From: CAYTCZ01 sp964436315
Lineage (GTDB): Bacteria > Actinomycetota > Thermoleophilia > Gaiellales > Gaiellaceae
Direction of reading: 5' to 3'
Assembly: GCA_964436315.1 (NCBI GenBank)
Contig: CAYTCZ010000033.1
Span: 1 to 33,210 of the forward strand
DNA: 33,210 nucleotides
Part shown: positions 16,613 through 23,806 of the stretch, piece after piece
Layout of the letters: every line of letters begins with the position of its first letter
Position numbering within the stretch: the first letter of the stretch is position 1
Translations under genes and position numbers: made by a program
The notes under the pieces: generated by a model
What the model saw: the letters and a program-made list of their open reading frames with translations, nothing else
The model's database searches: none
Told to the model about the DNA's origin: nothing

Positions 16613-18319
16613 ATGACTGAAAACCCGTACGACCAGCCGTCCGATTCTGGAAAGCGAAAGAGTGCGGCCGTCACCGACGGCGTTGGCCGTGCCGGCGCAC
16701 GCTCGATGTTGAAGGCCGTCGGCTTCGACGACGCCGACCTGGCCAAGCCGCTCATCGGCATCGCAACGACGTGGATCGAGACGATGCCGTGCAACCTCAA
16801 CCAGCGCAACCTTGTCCCCCATGTCAAGCGTGGGGTTCGGAACGCCGGCGGAACGCCCATGGAGTTCAACACGATCGCGGTATCCGACGGTGTCTCGATG
16901 GGGACGGAGGGAATGCGCGCCTCACTCGTTTCGCGCGAGGTGATTGCGGACTCGATCGAACTCGTTGCCCGCGGTCATCTACTCGATGCACTCGTCTGCC
17001 TTGTCGCCTGCGACAAGACAAACCCAGCGGCCGTCATGGCTTTGGCACGCCTCGATATTCCAAGCGTCGTCCTGTACACGGGCTCGATCGCGCCGGGGAC
17101 GTTCCGCGGCAAGGACGTCACGATTCAGGACGTCTACGAGGGAATCGGCGCCCACGCGGTCGGAAAAATCGATGCTCAGCAATTACACGCTCTCGAGGAC
17201 GTCGCGTGTCCTGGTGCCGGCGCCTGTGGCGGCCAGTTCACCGCCAACACGATGTCCACGGTACTCGAGTTCCTCGGCCTGAGCCCCGGAGGTCTCAACG
17301 GTATTCCGGCCTTGAACCCGAGCAAGGAACAAGCCGCTGCCGAAGCAGGTGGCATTGTGATGGATCTCGTTCACCGTGACGTTCGACCTTCTCAGATCGT
17401 CACCCGCGAGGCGATCGAAAACGCTGCCGCCTCGGTGGTAGCTACCGGCGGTTCGACAAACGGAGTGCTCCATCTGCTCGCGATTGCGCGGGAGTTCGGG
17501 ATCCCGTTCGAGATCGATGACTTCGACAAGATCGCCGCGCGGACCCCGGTGCTGGCCGATCTCAAGCCGAGCGGACGTTACGTCGCAACGGATGTCTACG
17601 CGGCCGGTGGAGTGGGGCTCGTCGCGCGAGAACTCCTAAAGAAAGATCTCATTCACGGCGACGCGCCGAACGTCGACGGGCGGTCTCTGGGCGATATCGC
17701 CGAAGCGGCAGAGGAGGCGCCTGGTCAAGACGTGATCCTCACCGCCGAGAAACCTCTGAAGCAAAGGGGCGGGCTTGCAATCCTGCGCGGGAATCTCGCG
17801 CCTGAAGGATGCGTCGTGAAGCTGACGGGCAGGGAGTCCTACGAGCATCGGGGCCCAGCGCGCGTCTTCGACGGAGAGGAGGCCTGCTTCGAGGCGGTGA
17901 TGGGCAAGAAGATCAACCCAGGCGATGTCGTCGTGATCCGCTACGAAGGGCCCGCCGGTGGACCAGGAATGCGCGAGATGCTGCAGGTGACCTCGGCGTT
18001 GGTTGGAGAGGGCATGGGCGAGTCGATCGCCCTGATTACCGACGGCCGTTTCTCCGGTGCGACGCACGGTCTGATGGTCGGCCACATCGCGCCGGAGGCC
18101 GTCCGGGGAGGCCCGCTCGCCGTCGTTCAGGAGGGCGACACGATCACCATCGACGTCGAGAATCGTGAGTTACGGGTCGAACTGTCGGACGATGAGATCG
18201 CCGCCCGTCTCGAGGCATGGAGCCCGCCGGAGCCCCGGTACACCGAGGGCGTGTACGCCAAGTACGCAGCCTTGGTCTCGTCTGCGAGTGAGGGCGCCAT
18301 TACGCGCGCTAGTAGATGA
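16613..18319 (+). CDS. ilvD: Dihydroxy-acid dehydratase
   Basis: A 568-aa Fe-S dehydratase that converts 2,3-dihydroxy-isovalerate and -methylvalerate to the 2-oxo acids, the third common step of branched-chain synthesis. The cluster-binding cysteines are visible in VACDKTNPAAVMAL and CPGAGACGGQFTANTM, and the C-terminal swivelling domain in ITDGRFSGATHGLMVGHIAPEA. Length matches the family. It is the last plus-strand gene of the ilv-thr run and ends 33 bp before a strong hairpin. Confidence 0.97.
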   Translation: MTENPYDQPSDSGKRKSAAVTDGVGRAGARSMLKAVGFDDADLAKPLIGIATTWIETMPCNLNQRNLVPHVKRGVRNAGGTPMEFNTIAVSDGVSMGTEGMRASLVSREVIADSIELVARGHLLDALVCLVACDKTNPAAVMALARLDIPSVVLYTGSIAPGTFRGKDVTIQDVYEGIGAHAVGKIDAQQLHALEDVACPGAGACGGQFTANTMSTVLEFLGLSPGGLNGIPALNPSKEQAAAEAGGIVMDLVHRDVRPSQIVTREAIENAAASVVATGGSTNGVLHLLAIAREFGIPFEIDDFDKIAARTPVLADLKPSGRYVATDVYAAGGVGLVARELLKKDLIHGDAPNVDGRSLGDIAEAAEEAPGQDVILTAEKPLKQRGGLAILRGNLAPEGCVVKLTGRESYEHRGPARVFDGEEACFEAVMGKKINPGDVVVIRYEGPAGGPGMREMLQVTSALVGEGMGESIALITDGRFSGATHGLMVGHIAPEAVRGGPLAVVQEGDTITIDVENRELRVELSDDEIAARLEAWSPPEPRYTEGVYAKYAALVSSASEGAITRASR

Positions 18320-18352
18320 GTCGCTGAACGCTCTCAGGGAAGCACTAGACTC

Positions 18353-18393
18353 CTCTCGGGCCTCTGGGTCGGCACTGGCCAGAGGCGCGAGAG
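18353..18393. terminator. Bidirectional hairpin terminator between ilvD and proB
   Basis: Stem CTCTCG (18353-18358) with CGAGAG (18388-18393), one G-G mismatch, then GCCTCTGG (18360-18367) with CCAGAGGC (18379-18386), and an 11-nt loop. It starts immediately after the proB stop codon (18394-18396, minus strand) and lies 33 bp beyond ilvD, so it can stop transcription from both sides. No clear U-run follows. Confidence 0.65.
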
Positions 18394-19431
18394 TTAGTAG
18401 AGGACGAGGCGATCGCGGTGAACAGCCTCGAGGCCGCGCGGTTTGTGGGTGATCTCGTCCGCGCTCGCATCGGCGATGCCTTTGGCGAACGCCTCGCCGT
18501 TCTCCTCGGCGATCTCGATCGCTTCTCCTGCCCGGAAATGACCCTCGCATGACAGTACGCCGACGGCGAGTAGGCTCCGGCCGTCCTCGACGAGCGCGCG
18601 TCGGGCACCGCTGTCGACCCGGAGAGTTCCAGCGACCGGCTTCCCAAAGCGAAGCCAGAGCTTGTATGCGGAAAGTGCTCTCTCGGCCGGCGCGAATCGG
18701 GTCCCGCGCTCCTCGCCAGCGAGGAGCGGTCCGAGGACGCTATCGCCGATCCCGCTCGCGATGACCGTCGGAATTCCGCCGGCGGCACCCATCTCCGCGG
18801 CAAGGACCTTGCTCCGCATCCCACCCTTTCCGAGGGGTGCTGGGTCACCGAGGTCCGCGTCCTCGAGGGCCGTGCCTTCCGACACGAGCTCTGCGCCGGG
18901 TGTCCCGGGGGCATGGGTGTAGACGCCCTCCACCTCGGTTAGCAGGACGAGCAGGCTCGCGCGCACAAGCACAGCGACTTGAGCCGCGAGCGCATCGTTG
19001 TCACCGAAGGTGATCTCGTCGGTGGCCGTCGCGTCATTCTCGTTGACGATCGGAACCGCCGGAACCGCGAACAGCGCCGTCAGTGCATTTCGCGCGTTGA
19101 CGTAGGCACCACGATCTGCGATGTCGCTCGCGGTAAGCAGGACCTGTGCCGCGTGGAGCCCCTGAGGCGTCAGGGCCGTATCCCAGGCAGCCTGGAGTCG
19201 CGCTTGCCCGAGCGCCGACGCTGCCTGCAGGCGGGGGATCGAGTTGGGTCGCTTCTCGAGACCCAACTGATGGAGACCAAGAGCGATCGCTCCGGACGAG
19301 ACGACAACGACGGACTCGCCCCTGCGGACGATCTCCGCGATCTCCTTCGCTCGGGTGCGAAGGACGTTTCGACGCACACGACCGCCCTTGCCGGCGACGA
19401 GGCTCGTGCCGAACTTGACGACGACCGTCAC
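18394..19431 (-). CDS. proB: Glutamate 5-kinase
   Basis: A 345-aa enzyme that phosphorylates glutamate in the first step of proline synthesis. The amino-acid kinase domain (about 1-245) has VVKFGTSLVAGKGG, VVSSGAIALGLHQLG, IVNENDATATDEITFGDNDA and LLTEVEGVYTHAPG. A C-terminal PUA domain follows (RVDSGARRALVEDGRSLLAVG ... FRAGEAIEIAEENG, about 265-345). GTG start, 16 bp after proA. The gene order is proA then proB, the reverse of the common proB-proA. Confidence 0.94.
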   Translation of the reverse strand: MTVVVKFGTSLVAGKGGRVRRNVLRTRAKEIAEIVRRGESVVVVSSGAIALGLHQLGLEKRPNSIPRLQAASALGQARLQAAWDTALTPQGLHAAQVLLTASDIADRGAYVNARNALTALFAVPAVPIVNENDATATDEITFGDNDALAAQVAVLVRASLLVLLTEVEGVYTHAPGTPGAELVSEGTALEDADLGDPAPLGKGGMRSKVLAAEMGAAGGIPTVIASGIGDSVLGPLLAGEERGTRFAPAERALSAYKLWLRFGKPVAGTLRVDSGARRALVEDGRSLLAVGVLSCEGHFRAGEAIEIAEENGEAFAKGIADASADEITHKPRGLEAVHRDRLVLY

Positions 19432-19447
19432 TCGTCTGATTCGATGC

Positions 19448-20707
19448 TCATCGTTTCTGCGTTCCGTCGCCGATGATTCGGTACTGACGGAGACTCAGGT
19501 CTCGATAGGTGACGGGGCCTCGAGGCCCGGGCGTCCAATCCACGTTGATGCCCGTCTCCGGTGCGCCCGTTAGCTCGAAGCCGTCGGTAAACCGGGTGGA
19601 CGCGTTCCATAGCCCGGTCGTGCCTCGATAGCCATCGAGAAACCGTTCGGCCTCGTCAGTATCGTCGGTTACCACCGTTGCGGCGAGACCAGACGTTTCC
19701 TCGTTCGCGATCCGAACGGCGTCGTCGAGGTCGGCAACAACATCCACCGTAACGGTGGCGACGCGTTCTTCGTCGTTGGCCCATTCGTACCCGATGCGTT
19801 CGTCGAGCGGGAGTGTGTTCTCGTGGGACTGGACGCGCTCGGTTCCTCGGACTTCGAGGCCTGTCTTCTCGAACACGGCGAGAAGCTCCGGCAGCAAGCC
19901 GACCGCGCCGGGATCGACCAGGGCAAGGTTGAGCCGATTGCAGACGCCCAGGCGATCGAGACTCGTCTCGACGATCGCGAGCAGCTTCTCGCGCGACGCG
20001 CCGGCGCCCACGTACAGGACACCGCCTCCTTCCGCGTGAGCGAGCGCTCTTACGCCGTTCTCTGCTGCCAATCGCGCGAGGTTCGCCGTCGTCTCGCCGC
20101 TTCCGCGGAGGATCACCAGCGGGATCTCGTCCGGAAGGGACACGAGGATCCGCGCCCCCTCGCGGTCGGCAGAGCGAACCAATCCAACCGCGGCCGGCGG
20201 AAGCCCGGCTCGCTCGAGCGCGGGCCGCACCACCGTGTCCACGAGAACTGTGACGGTCGAAAGGGCCGCGCCGCCGGTGCGCAGGATGCCGGTGTTCAGG
20301 CTCTTGAGGAGTTGGCCGGCAACGTCGAGGGCGACGTTCGGGCGCGCCTCAAAGTTCGCTCCGACGGTGCCAATCGGAACCCGGTACTCCTGCACCAAGA
20401 GACCGTTCTCGAGGCGCCGCTCGCCAATTTCACGCTCGAGCGGAGGAAGAGCCGCCATCGCGTCTGCCTGTGCGGCGAGCGAGTCGAGGCGCTCGTCGTC
20501 GAGCCGGAGCCGGTCGATCATTCCTTCGTCGAGGCGGCCCATTGCTGCAGCGACGTCGCCTTCGTTTGCCCTCATGATTGCGGCGGATTGCTCGCGCGCC
20601 AACGCGGCCGTCGCCCGAAGTGCCTCGGCAACGCGGGCGTCCGAGAGCGCGCGGAGAGCTCGGTTCGCCTCCCGGGCCTCCTCTTGAACGGTAGAGCGCA
20701 AGGTCAT
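19448..20707 (-). CDS. proA: Gamma-glutamyl phosphate reductase (divergent ProA)
   Basis: A 419-aa member of the aldehyde-dehydrogenase superfamily that reduces glutamyl-5-phosphate to the semialdehyde. Family landmarks: VPIGTVGANFEARPNV, the Cys in LGVCNRLNLALVD (catalytic position), WNASTRFTDGFELTGAPETG and the C-terminal YRIIGDG. Compared with usual ProA, several segments are altered: the typical GNCHVYVD is GGGVLYVG and HINTYGSGHTEAI is IANEETSGLAATV, resembling general aldehyde dehydrogenases. Its place next to proB supports the function. The frame is open 17 codons further upstream, but ATG at 20707 lies 6 nt after a TATAAA box and gives the family's N-terminus (STVQEEAREANRAL). Confidence 0.88.
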   Translation of the reverse strand: MTLRSTVQEEAREANRALRALSDARVAEALRATAALAREQSAAIMRANEGDVAAAMGRLDEGMIDRLRLDDERLDSLAAQADAMAALPPLEREIGERRLENGLLVQEYRVPIGTVGANFEARPNVALDVAGQLLKSLNTGILRTGGAALSTVTVLVDTVVRPALERAGLPPAAVGLVRSADREGARILVSLPDEIPLVILRGSGETTANLARLAAENGVRALAHAEGGGVLYVGAGASREKLLAIVETSLDRLGVCNRLNLALVDPGAVGLLPELLAVFEKTGLEVRGTERVQSHENTLPLDERIGYEWANDEERVATVTVDVVADLDDAVRIANEETSGLAATVVTDDTDEAERFLDGYRGTTGLWNASTRFTDGFELTGAPETGINVDWTPGPRGPVTYRDLSLRQYRIIGDGTQKR

Positions 20708-20713
20708 GACATG

Positions 20714-20719
20714 TTTATA
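20714..20719 (-). promoter_or_regulatory. -10 box for a leaderless proA mRNA
   Basis: TATAAA on the minus strand (20719-20714), 6 nt before the proA ATG at 20707. No Shine-Dalgarno fits in between. The -35 position (about 20737-20742) lies inside an inverted repeat (20732-20756) rather than a TTGACA box. Confidence 0.5.
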
Positions 20720-20731
20720 ACGCAAGACGAC

Positions 20732-20756
20732 GGAACCCCTGGAAACTGGGGGTTCC
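20732..20756. repeat. Inverted repeat over the proA -35 region
   Basis: GGAACCCC (20732-20739) pairs with GGGGTTCC (20749-20756) across a 9-nt loop. It covers the expected -35 site of proA and lies 13 bp before the 61-aa ORF on the other strand. It could be an operator or the end of an upstream transcript; nothing decides between these. Confidence 0.45.
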
Positions 20757-20768
20757 AATTATCTCGGC

Positions 20769-20954
20769 GTGACCGGGGCCGCCTACGGGCGGCCTCTGTT
20801 AGTCGGCTTTGGAGCGGGCTCGTGGAAATCCGCTAGTAAGGATTACGAACGCTTCCTCGCCGACCCGAAGACCCGCGAGCTCATGGCGTCGGCCGGTCTA
20901 GAACGCCCGCCCGAGCACGTCCTCCTCGAGCCCACGGGGGAAGTCGGCTCCTAG
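20769..20954 (+). CDS. Hypothetical 61-aa protein
   Basis: A GTG-started ORF with no family I recognise. The second half (KDYERFLADPKTRELMASAG, then LERPPEHVLLEP) has strongly G/C-ending codons and a natural, soluble, alpha/beta-looking composition, which suggests real coding. The first 20 codons are weaker, so it may start further in (ATG at 20884) or be the 3' remnant of a longer gene. No Shine-Dalgarno is visible. It lies between divergent proA and the SAM riboswitch, and its stop is 21 bp before the -10 box of the riboswitch transcript. Confidence 0.4.
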   Translation: MTGAAYGRPLLVGFGAGSWKSASKDYERFLADPKTRELMASAGLERPPEHVLLEPTGEVGS

Positions 20955-20974
20955 AGCGCTTCGGATTCCGTGTT

Positions 20975-20980
20975 TATACT
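20975..20980 (+). promoter_or_regulatory. -10 box of the SAM-riboswitch transcript
   Basis: TATACT (5 of 6 to consensus) at 20975-20980 in an AT-rich patch, with TG at 20971-20972 as a partial extended -10. Transcription would begin near 20987, about 18 nt before the first paired base of the riboswitch. No good -35 is seen. Confidence 0.55.
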
Positions 20981-21004
20981 TGGATCGAGCAGCGGGCAGC
21001 GTCC

Positions 21005-21116
21005 CGCTCGCATCAAGAGAGGCTGAGGGAACCGGCCCGATGAAGCCTCGGCAACCTACGCGAGACAGCGCAAGGTGCCACTCCCGGCCGGGCCGAAGGC
21101 CCGGAGGATGAGAGCG
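21005..21116 (+). promoter_or_regulatory. SAM-I (S-box) riboswitch
   Basis: Conserved S-box blocks appear in order: ATCAAGAGAGGCTGAGGGA (21012-21030), GGCCCGATGAAGCC (21034-21047), GGCAACC (21050-21056), GGTGCCA (21074-21080), and GGATGAGAGC (21106-21115). P1 closes as GCTC-G-CATC (21006-21014) with GATG-A-GAGC (21107-21115), one G-A mismatch. No terminator follows; the AAGGAG ribosome-binding site (21122-21127) starts 6 nt after P1, which suggests control of translation initiation. S-box RNAs bind S-adenosylmethionine and repress methionine or cysteine genes. Here it controls the ThrC-like gene at 21134. Confidence 0.92.
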
Positions 21117-21133
21117 AGACGAAGGAGAAGTCA

Positions 21134-22357
21134 TTGCCCGCCAAATCCCTCCGCTGTCGAATCTGTGAGACGGACTACGCGCTCGAGCCGATCGGGACGT
21201 GTACCCGCTGCTTCGGCCCGCTTGATCCGATCTACGACTGGGACGAGCTCAGCCGCTCGGTTACGCGCGAACTCTTCGAGAGCGGCCCGCCGTCGATTTG
21301 GCGGTACGCAGCACTGCTTCCCGTAGAAGCTCCCGCCGAACCTCGACTTGCGCCTGGAATGACGCCACTCCTCGCCGCGCCACGCCTCGCGAGCGCGCTC
21401 GGCCTTGAAGAGGTCTTCCTCAAGCTTGATACCGCGAATCCGACCCACTCCTTCAAGGATCGAGTCGCAGCGGTGGCCGCGGCGAAAGCGCTCGAGATCG
21501 GCTGCGACACCATTGCGTGCTCGTCCACGGGGAATCTGGCCAACGCGGTCGCCGCCCGGGCGGCTGCAGAGGGCCTCGAGGGTGCTGTGTTCTGTCCATA
21601 CGATCTCGAGCCCGAGAAGCTGGTCGCAACCGCCGTCTACGGTGCAACGATCTACGCCGTTCGGGGTACCTACGACGACTGCAGCCGACTTTCCGTCGAG
21701 CTTTCGTTCGAGCTCCCCTCCTGGGGCTTCGTGAACGTCGGCCTTCGCTCGTACTACGCCGAAGGATCGAAGACAGTGGCGTTCGAGATCGCGGAACAAC
21801 TGGGCTGGGAGTTCCCCGATGTGGTTGTCGTCCCGATCGCGTCGGGGGCGCTCTTCTCGAAGGTGGGAGAGGGTTTTCGACAGCTCGCCCGGCTAGGGCT
21901 TGTCGATGCTACGCCACCGCGTCAGATCGGCGCGCAGGCCGAGGGTTGCTCACCGGTGGCGGCCGCGTTCCGAGAGAACCGCAAGGTCAGTCCGGTCCGG
22001 CCAGACTCTGTCGCTCGATCGCTGGCAATCGGAAACCCCGCCGACGGCGATGTGGCCGTCGCGACAGCTCGCGACTCAGGCGGCGCGATTCACATCACCG
22101 CGGAGGAAGAGATCGGCCAAAACATGGCGCTACTGGCCGAGACGACCGGGATCTTCGGGGAGACCGCAGCGGGCGTCACCCTCGGGGCACTGCGCGAGGC
22201 GATTCGCCAGGGAGAGGTGTCCGAGTCCGATCGCGTGGTTCTCATGATCAGCGGCGACGGTCTCAAGACGCCGGATCCGATCAACGAGCGTCTTGCGCCG
22301 GTCGAAATAGAAGCCGACGCGGATGCGATGCTCGATCGGCTGGGCATAGCCCTCTAG
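21134..22357 (+). CDS. Zinc-ribbon threonine-synthase-like PLP enzyme under SAM control
   Basis: A 407-aa fold-type-II PLP enzyme of the threonine synthase family. The N-terminal zinc ribbon is C8-x2-C11 ... C23-x2-C26. The PLP lysine is K108 in NPTHSFKDRVAAV, followed by SSTGNLANAVAARAAAEG and the phosphate-binding PIASGALFSKVG (about residues 235-246). The TTG start at 21134 is 6 nt after AAGGAG. Thr synthases use O-phosphohomoserine, which thrB in this window makes. But a canonical thrC already exists at 14390, and this copy is behind a SAM-I riboswitch, so I infer a role in methionine supply, such as making homocysteine or cystathionine from O-phosphohomoserine. The normal Gly of NPTGSFKDR is His here, in the active-site loop. 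A plain threonine synthase remains possible. Confidence 0.85.
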   Translation: MPAKSLRCRICETDYALEPIGTCTRCFGPLDPIYDWDELSRSVTRELFESGPPSIWRYAALLPVEAPAEPRLAPGMTPLLAAPRLASALGLEEVFLKLDTANPTHSFKDRVAAVAAAKALEIGCDTIACSSTGNLANAVAARAAAEGLEGAVFCPYDLEPEKLVATAVYGATIYAVRGTYDDCSRLSVELSFELPSWGFVNVGLRSYYAEGSKTVAFEIAEQLGWEFPDVVVVPIASGALFSKVGEGFRQLARLGLVDATPPRQIGAQAEGCSPVAAAFRENRKVSPVRPDSVARSLAIGNPADGDVAVATARDSGGAIHITAEEEIGQNMALLAETTGIFGETAAGVTLGALREAIRQGEVSESDRVVLMISGDGLKTPDPINERLAPVEIEADADAMLDRLGIAL

Positions 22358-22377
22358 AGCAAGGCACCGGCTCTCCG

Positions 22378-22431
22378 AACCCTGCGCACCTCGTCGCAGG
22401 GGTTGACTGCTGCGCGTTTCCGGCCTACATC
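22378..22431 (+). promoter_or_regulatory. Hairpin and promoter before the protease gene
   Basis: CCCTGCG (22380-22386) pairs with CGCAGGG (22395-22401), a candidate end for the ThrC-like transcript. It abuts a promoter: TTGACT (22403-22408), a 17-bp spacer, TACATC (22426-22431). Predicted start is near 22438, giving a leader of about 30 nt before the ATG at 22469. Confidence 0.5.
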
Positions 22432-22468
22432 GTGAGGAAGACCCCAAACCGGGGAATCCCCCCAACCG

Positions 22469-23422
22469 ATGACCACAGCCACCCTCGATTCAGCCATCTG
22501 TCCGTCCTGCGACGGTCTCGTCGATCGCGGCTCCGGGTCATGCGGGCAGTGCGGATGTGATCTCGTTACTGGCGTTGCTCTGCAGTACGAGGACGCATAC
22601 GAGGACGGCCCGCGACGCGGACTCCTTTGGGGTGGCTTTGGAGTCCTCGCCGTGCTGGTCATCGGCGCGTTCCTCCTCTCGGCCGCGGCGTTTCTCTCAT
22701 CTGACGATTCGAGCGCTACCGACCTCGAACTCATCGCCTCTGTGGCAGCGCTCGAGGCGCAGGTCGCCGAACTCGAAGCGAACCAGACCGAGTTCGAGGC
22801 GACCTTGAAGGCGGTGGAGGCACGGCTCAACGCCGCGGAGGAGACGGCAGAGACCGCAGCCGAGACTGCAGCGGGCGGACTTGCGCCGCTCGCTGACCGG
22901 GTGCTGAAGAGTGTCTTCACGGTCCAGACGCGGACGTCCTTCGGAACCGGCTGGGTCGCGTGGACCGAGGGCGACGCGACCTATGTCATAACGGCCAACC
23001 ACGTTGTCGAGGATTCGCCGAGCGCGTTCATCACCCTCGACCGACGAGATGGCTCTTGGAGCGGTGAAATCGTTCGCACCGATACTCGAAATGACCTCGC
23101 GGTGATTCGGATTTCTGGAGCGATCAAGGATGCTGAACCACTCTGGCAGGATCCGCGGCAGGACATCGAACCGAGGCCCGGCGACAAGTTGCTCCTGGTG
23201 GGCTCCCCGTACGGACTCGACGGCACGGTGACCACCGGCATCGTCAGTCGGGTCACGAAGCGCGAGATCCAAACCGACGCGGCGGCGAACCCGGGGAACT
23301 CCGGGGGGCCCGCGCTCGATGAACAGGGCCGCATCGTGGGTGTGCTGCTCGCCGGAGGCGGACAGAACCTCAACTTCGCTGTTCCGATCGCTCGAGCCTG
23401 CGTCGTTATTCGCGACTGCTAA
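22469..23422 (+). CDS. Membrane-anchored zinc-ribbon/trypsin-like serine protease
   Basis: A 317-aa protein in four parts. A zinc ribbon has C11-x2-C14 ... C25-x2-C28 (a further C30). A single transmembrane segment spans about 51-76 (WGGFGVLAVLVIGAFLLSAA). A coiled coil runs about 85-135 (ALEAQVAELEANQTEFEATL). A chymotrypsin-fold protease domain spans 140-317, with triad H178 (ITANHVV), D209 (TRNDLAVI) and S278 (NPGNSGGPAL). The zinc ribbon should be cytoplasmic and the protease outside. Unlike DegP/HtrA there is no PDZ domain; the C-terminus ends just after the fold (VIRDC). Substrate unknown. It has its own promoter and is not clearly tied to its neighbours. Confidence 0.88.
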   Translation: MTTATLDSAICPSCDGLVDRGSGSCGQCGCDLVTGVALQYEDAYEDGPRRGLLWGGFGVLAVLVIGAFLLSAAAFLSSDDSSATDLELIASVAALEAQVAELEANQTEFEATLKAVEARLNAAEETAETAAETAAGGLAPLADRVLKSVFTVQTRTSFGTGWVAWTEGDATYVITANHVVEDSPSAFITLDRRDGSWSGEIVRTDTRNDLAVIRISGAIKDAEPLWQDPRQDIEPRPGDKLLLVGSPYGLDGTVTTGIVSRVTKREIQTDAAANPGNSGGPALDEQGRIVGVLLAGGGQNLNFAVPIARACVVIRDC

Positions 23423-23667
23423 TTTCGCGAGAAACGCAGACTTCAGAGCCCTTAACCGGTGACGCTCGTTAGCTGGCGTCCGCGTTTCCCGCGACGGGGC
23501 TCCGCGACAGCCTTCTTCGCAAAAAAGGTCTCAGCGAAGCTCTTCACCCGAAAGGCTTGAGCAAAGTCGTGCCGGTCGTCGGCCGAAGTCGTATTTGTCA
23601 CAAAGTTCTGAGTGAACCGTCAAATTCGGCACATGGGCCACTCACGTGACGCGGATACGGTGGACTC
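23423..23667. other. Non-coding stretch with several potential hairpins
   Basis: TCGCGAGAAACGC (23425-23437) is matched 12 of 13 by the complement of GCGTTTCCCGCGA (23482-23494) across 44 nt, and could end the protease transcript. CTTCGC (23515-23520) pairs with GCGAAG (23534-23539) around a 13-nt loop rich in A (AAAAAAGG). No known RNA family is recognised. It may hold a small RNA or only terminators. Confidence 0.35.
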
Positions 23668-23760
23668 ATGGGGAAGCAGGCGAGTCTTTGTCCAGACTGC
23701 GGGAAGGACCATCCAGAGGATCGTCCGTGCCCGGAGCCTCCGCGCCGACGCAGGCTCTAG
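23668..23760 (+). CDS. Possible 30-aa zinc-finger-like microprotein
   Basis: An ATG-started ORF of 30 codons. It reads CPDCGKDHPEDRPCPEPP in the middle: C8-x2-C11, H14 and C20 could bind a metal. It ends in an Arg-rich tail. TACGGT ends exactly 6 nt before the ATG, the same geometry as ilvD, proA and the sugar dehydrogenase, so a leaderless mRNA is plausible. Too short for a firm coding call; no homolog is known to me. Confidence 0.35.
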   Translation: MGKQASLCPDCGKDHPEDRPCPEPPRRRRL

Positions 23761-23806
23761 GCTCGTAGAAACGCCGCGCTGACTGACGCGTTAGACTCAT
23801 CCTGCC

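Noticed and set aside
19823..20836. 337-codon plus frame opposite proA
   Set aside because: Shadow of proA; the opposite strand has all family motifs.
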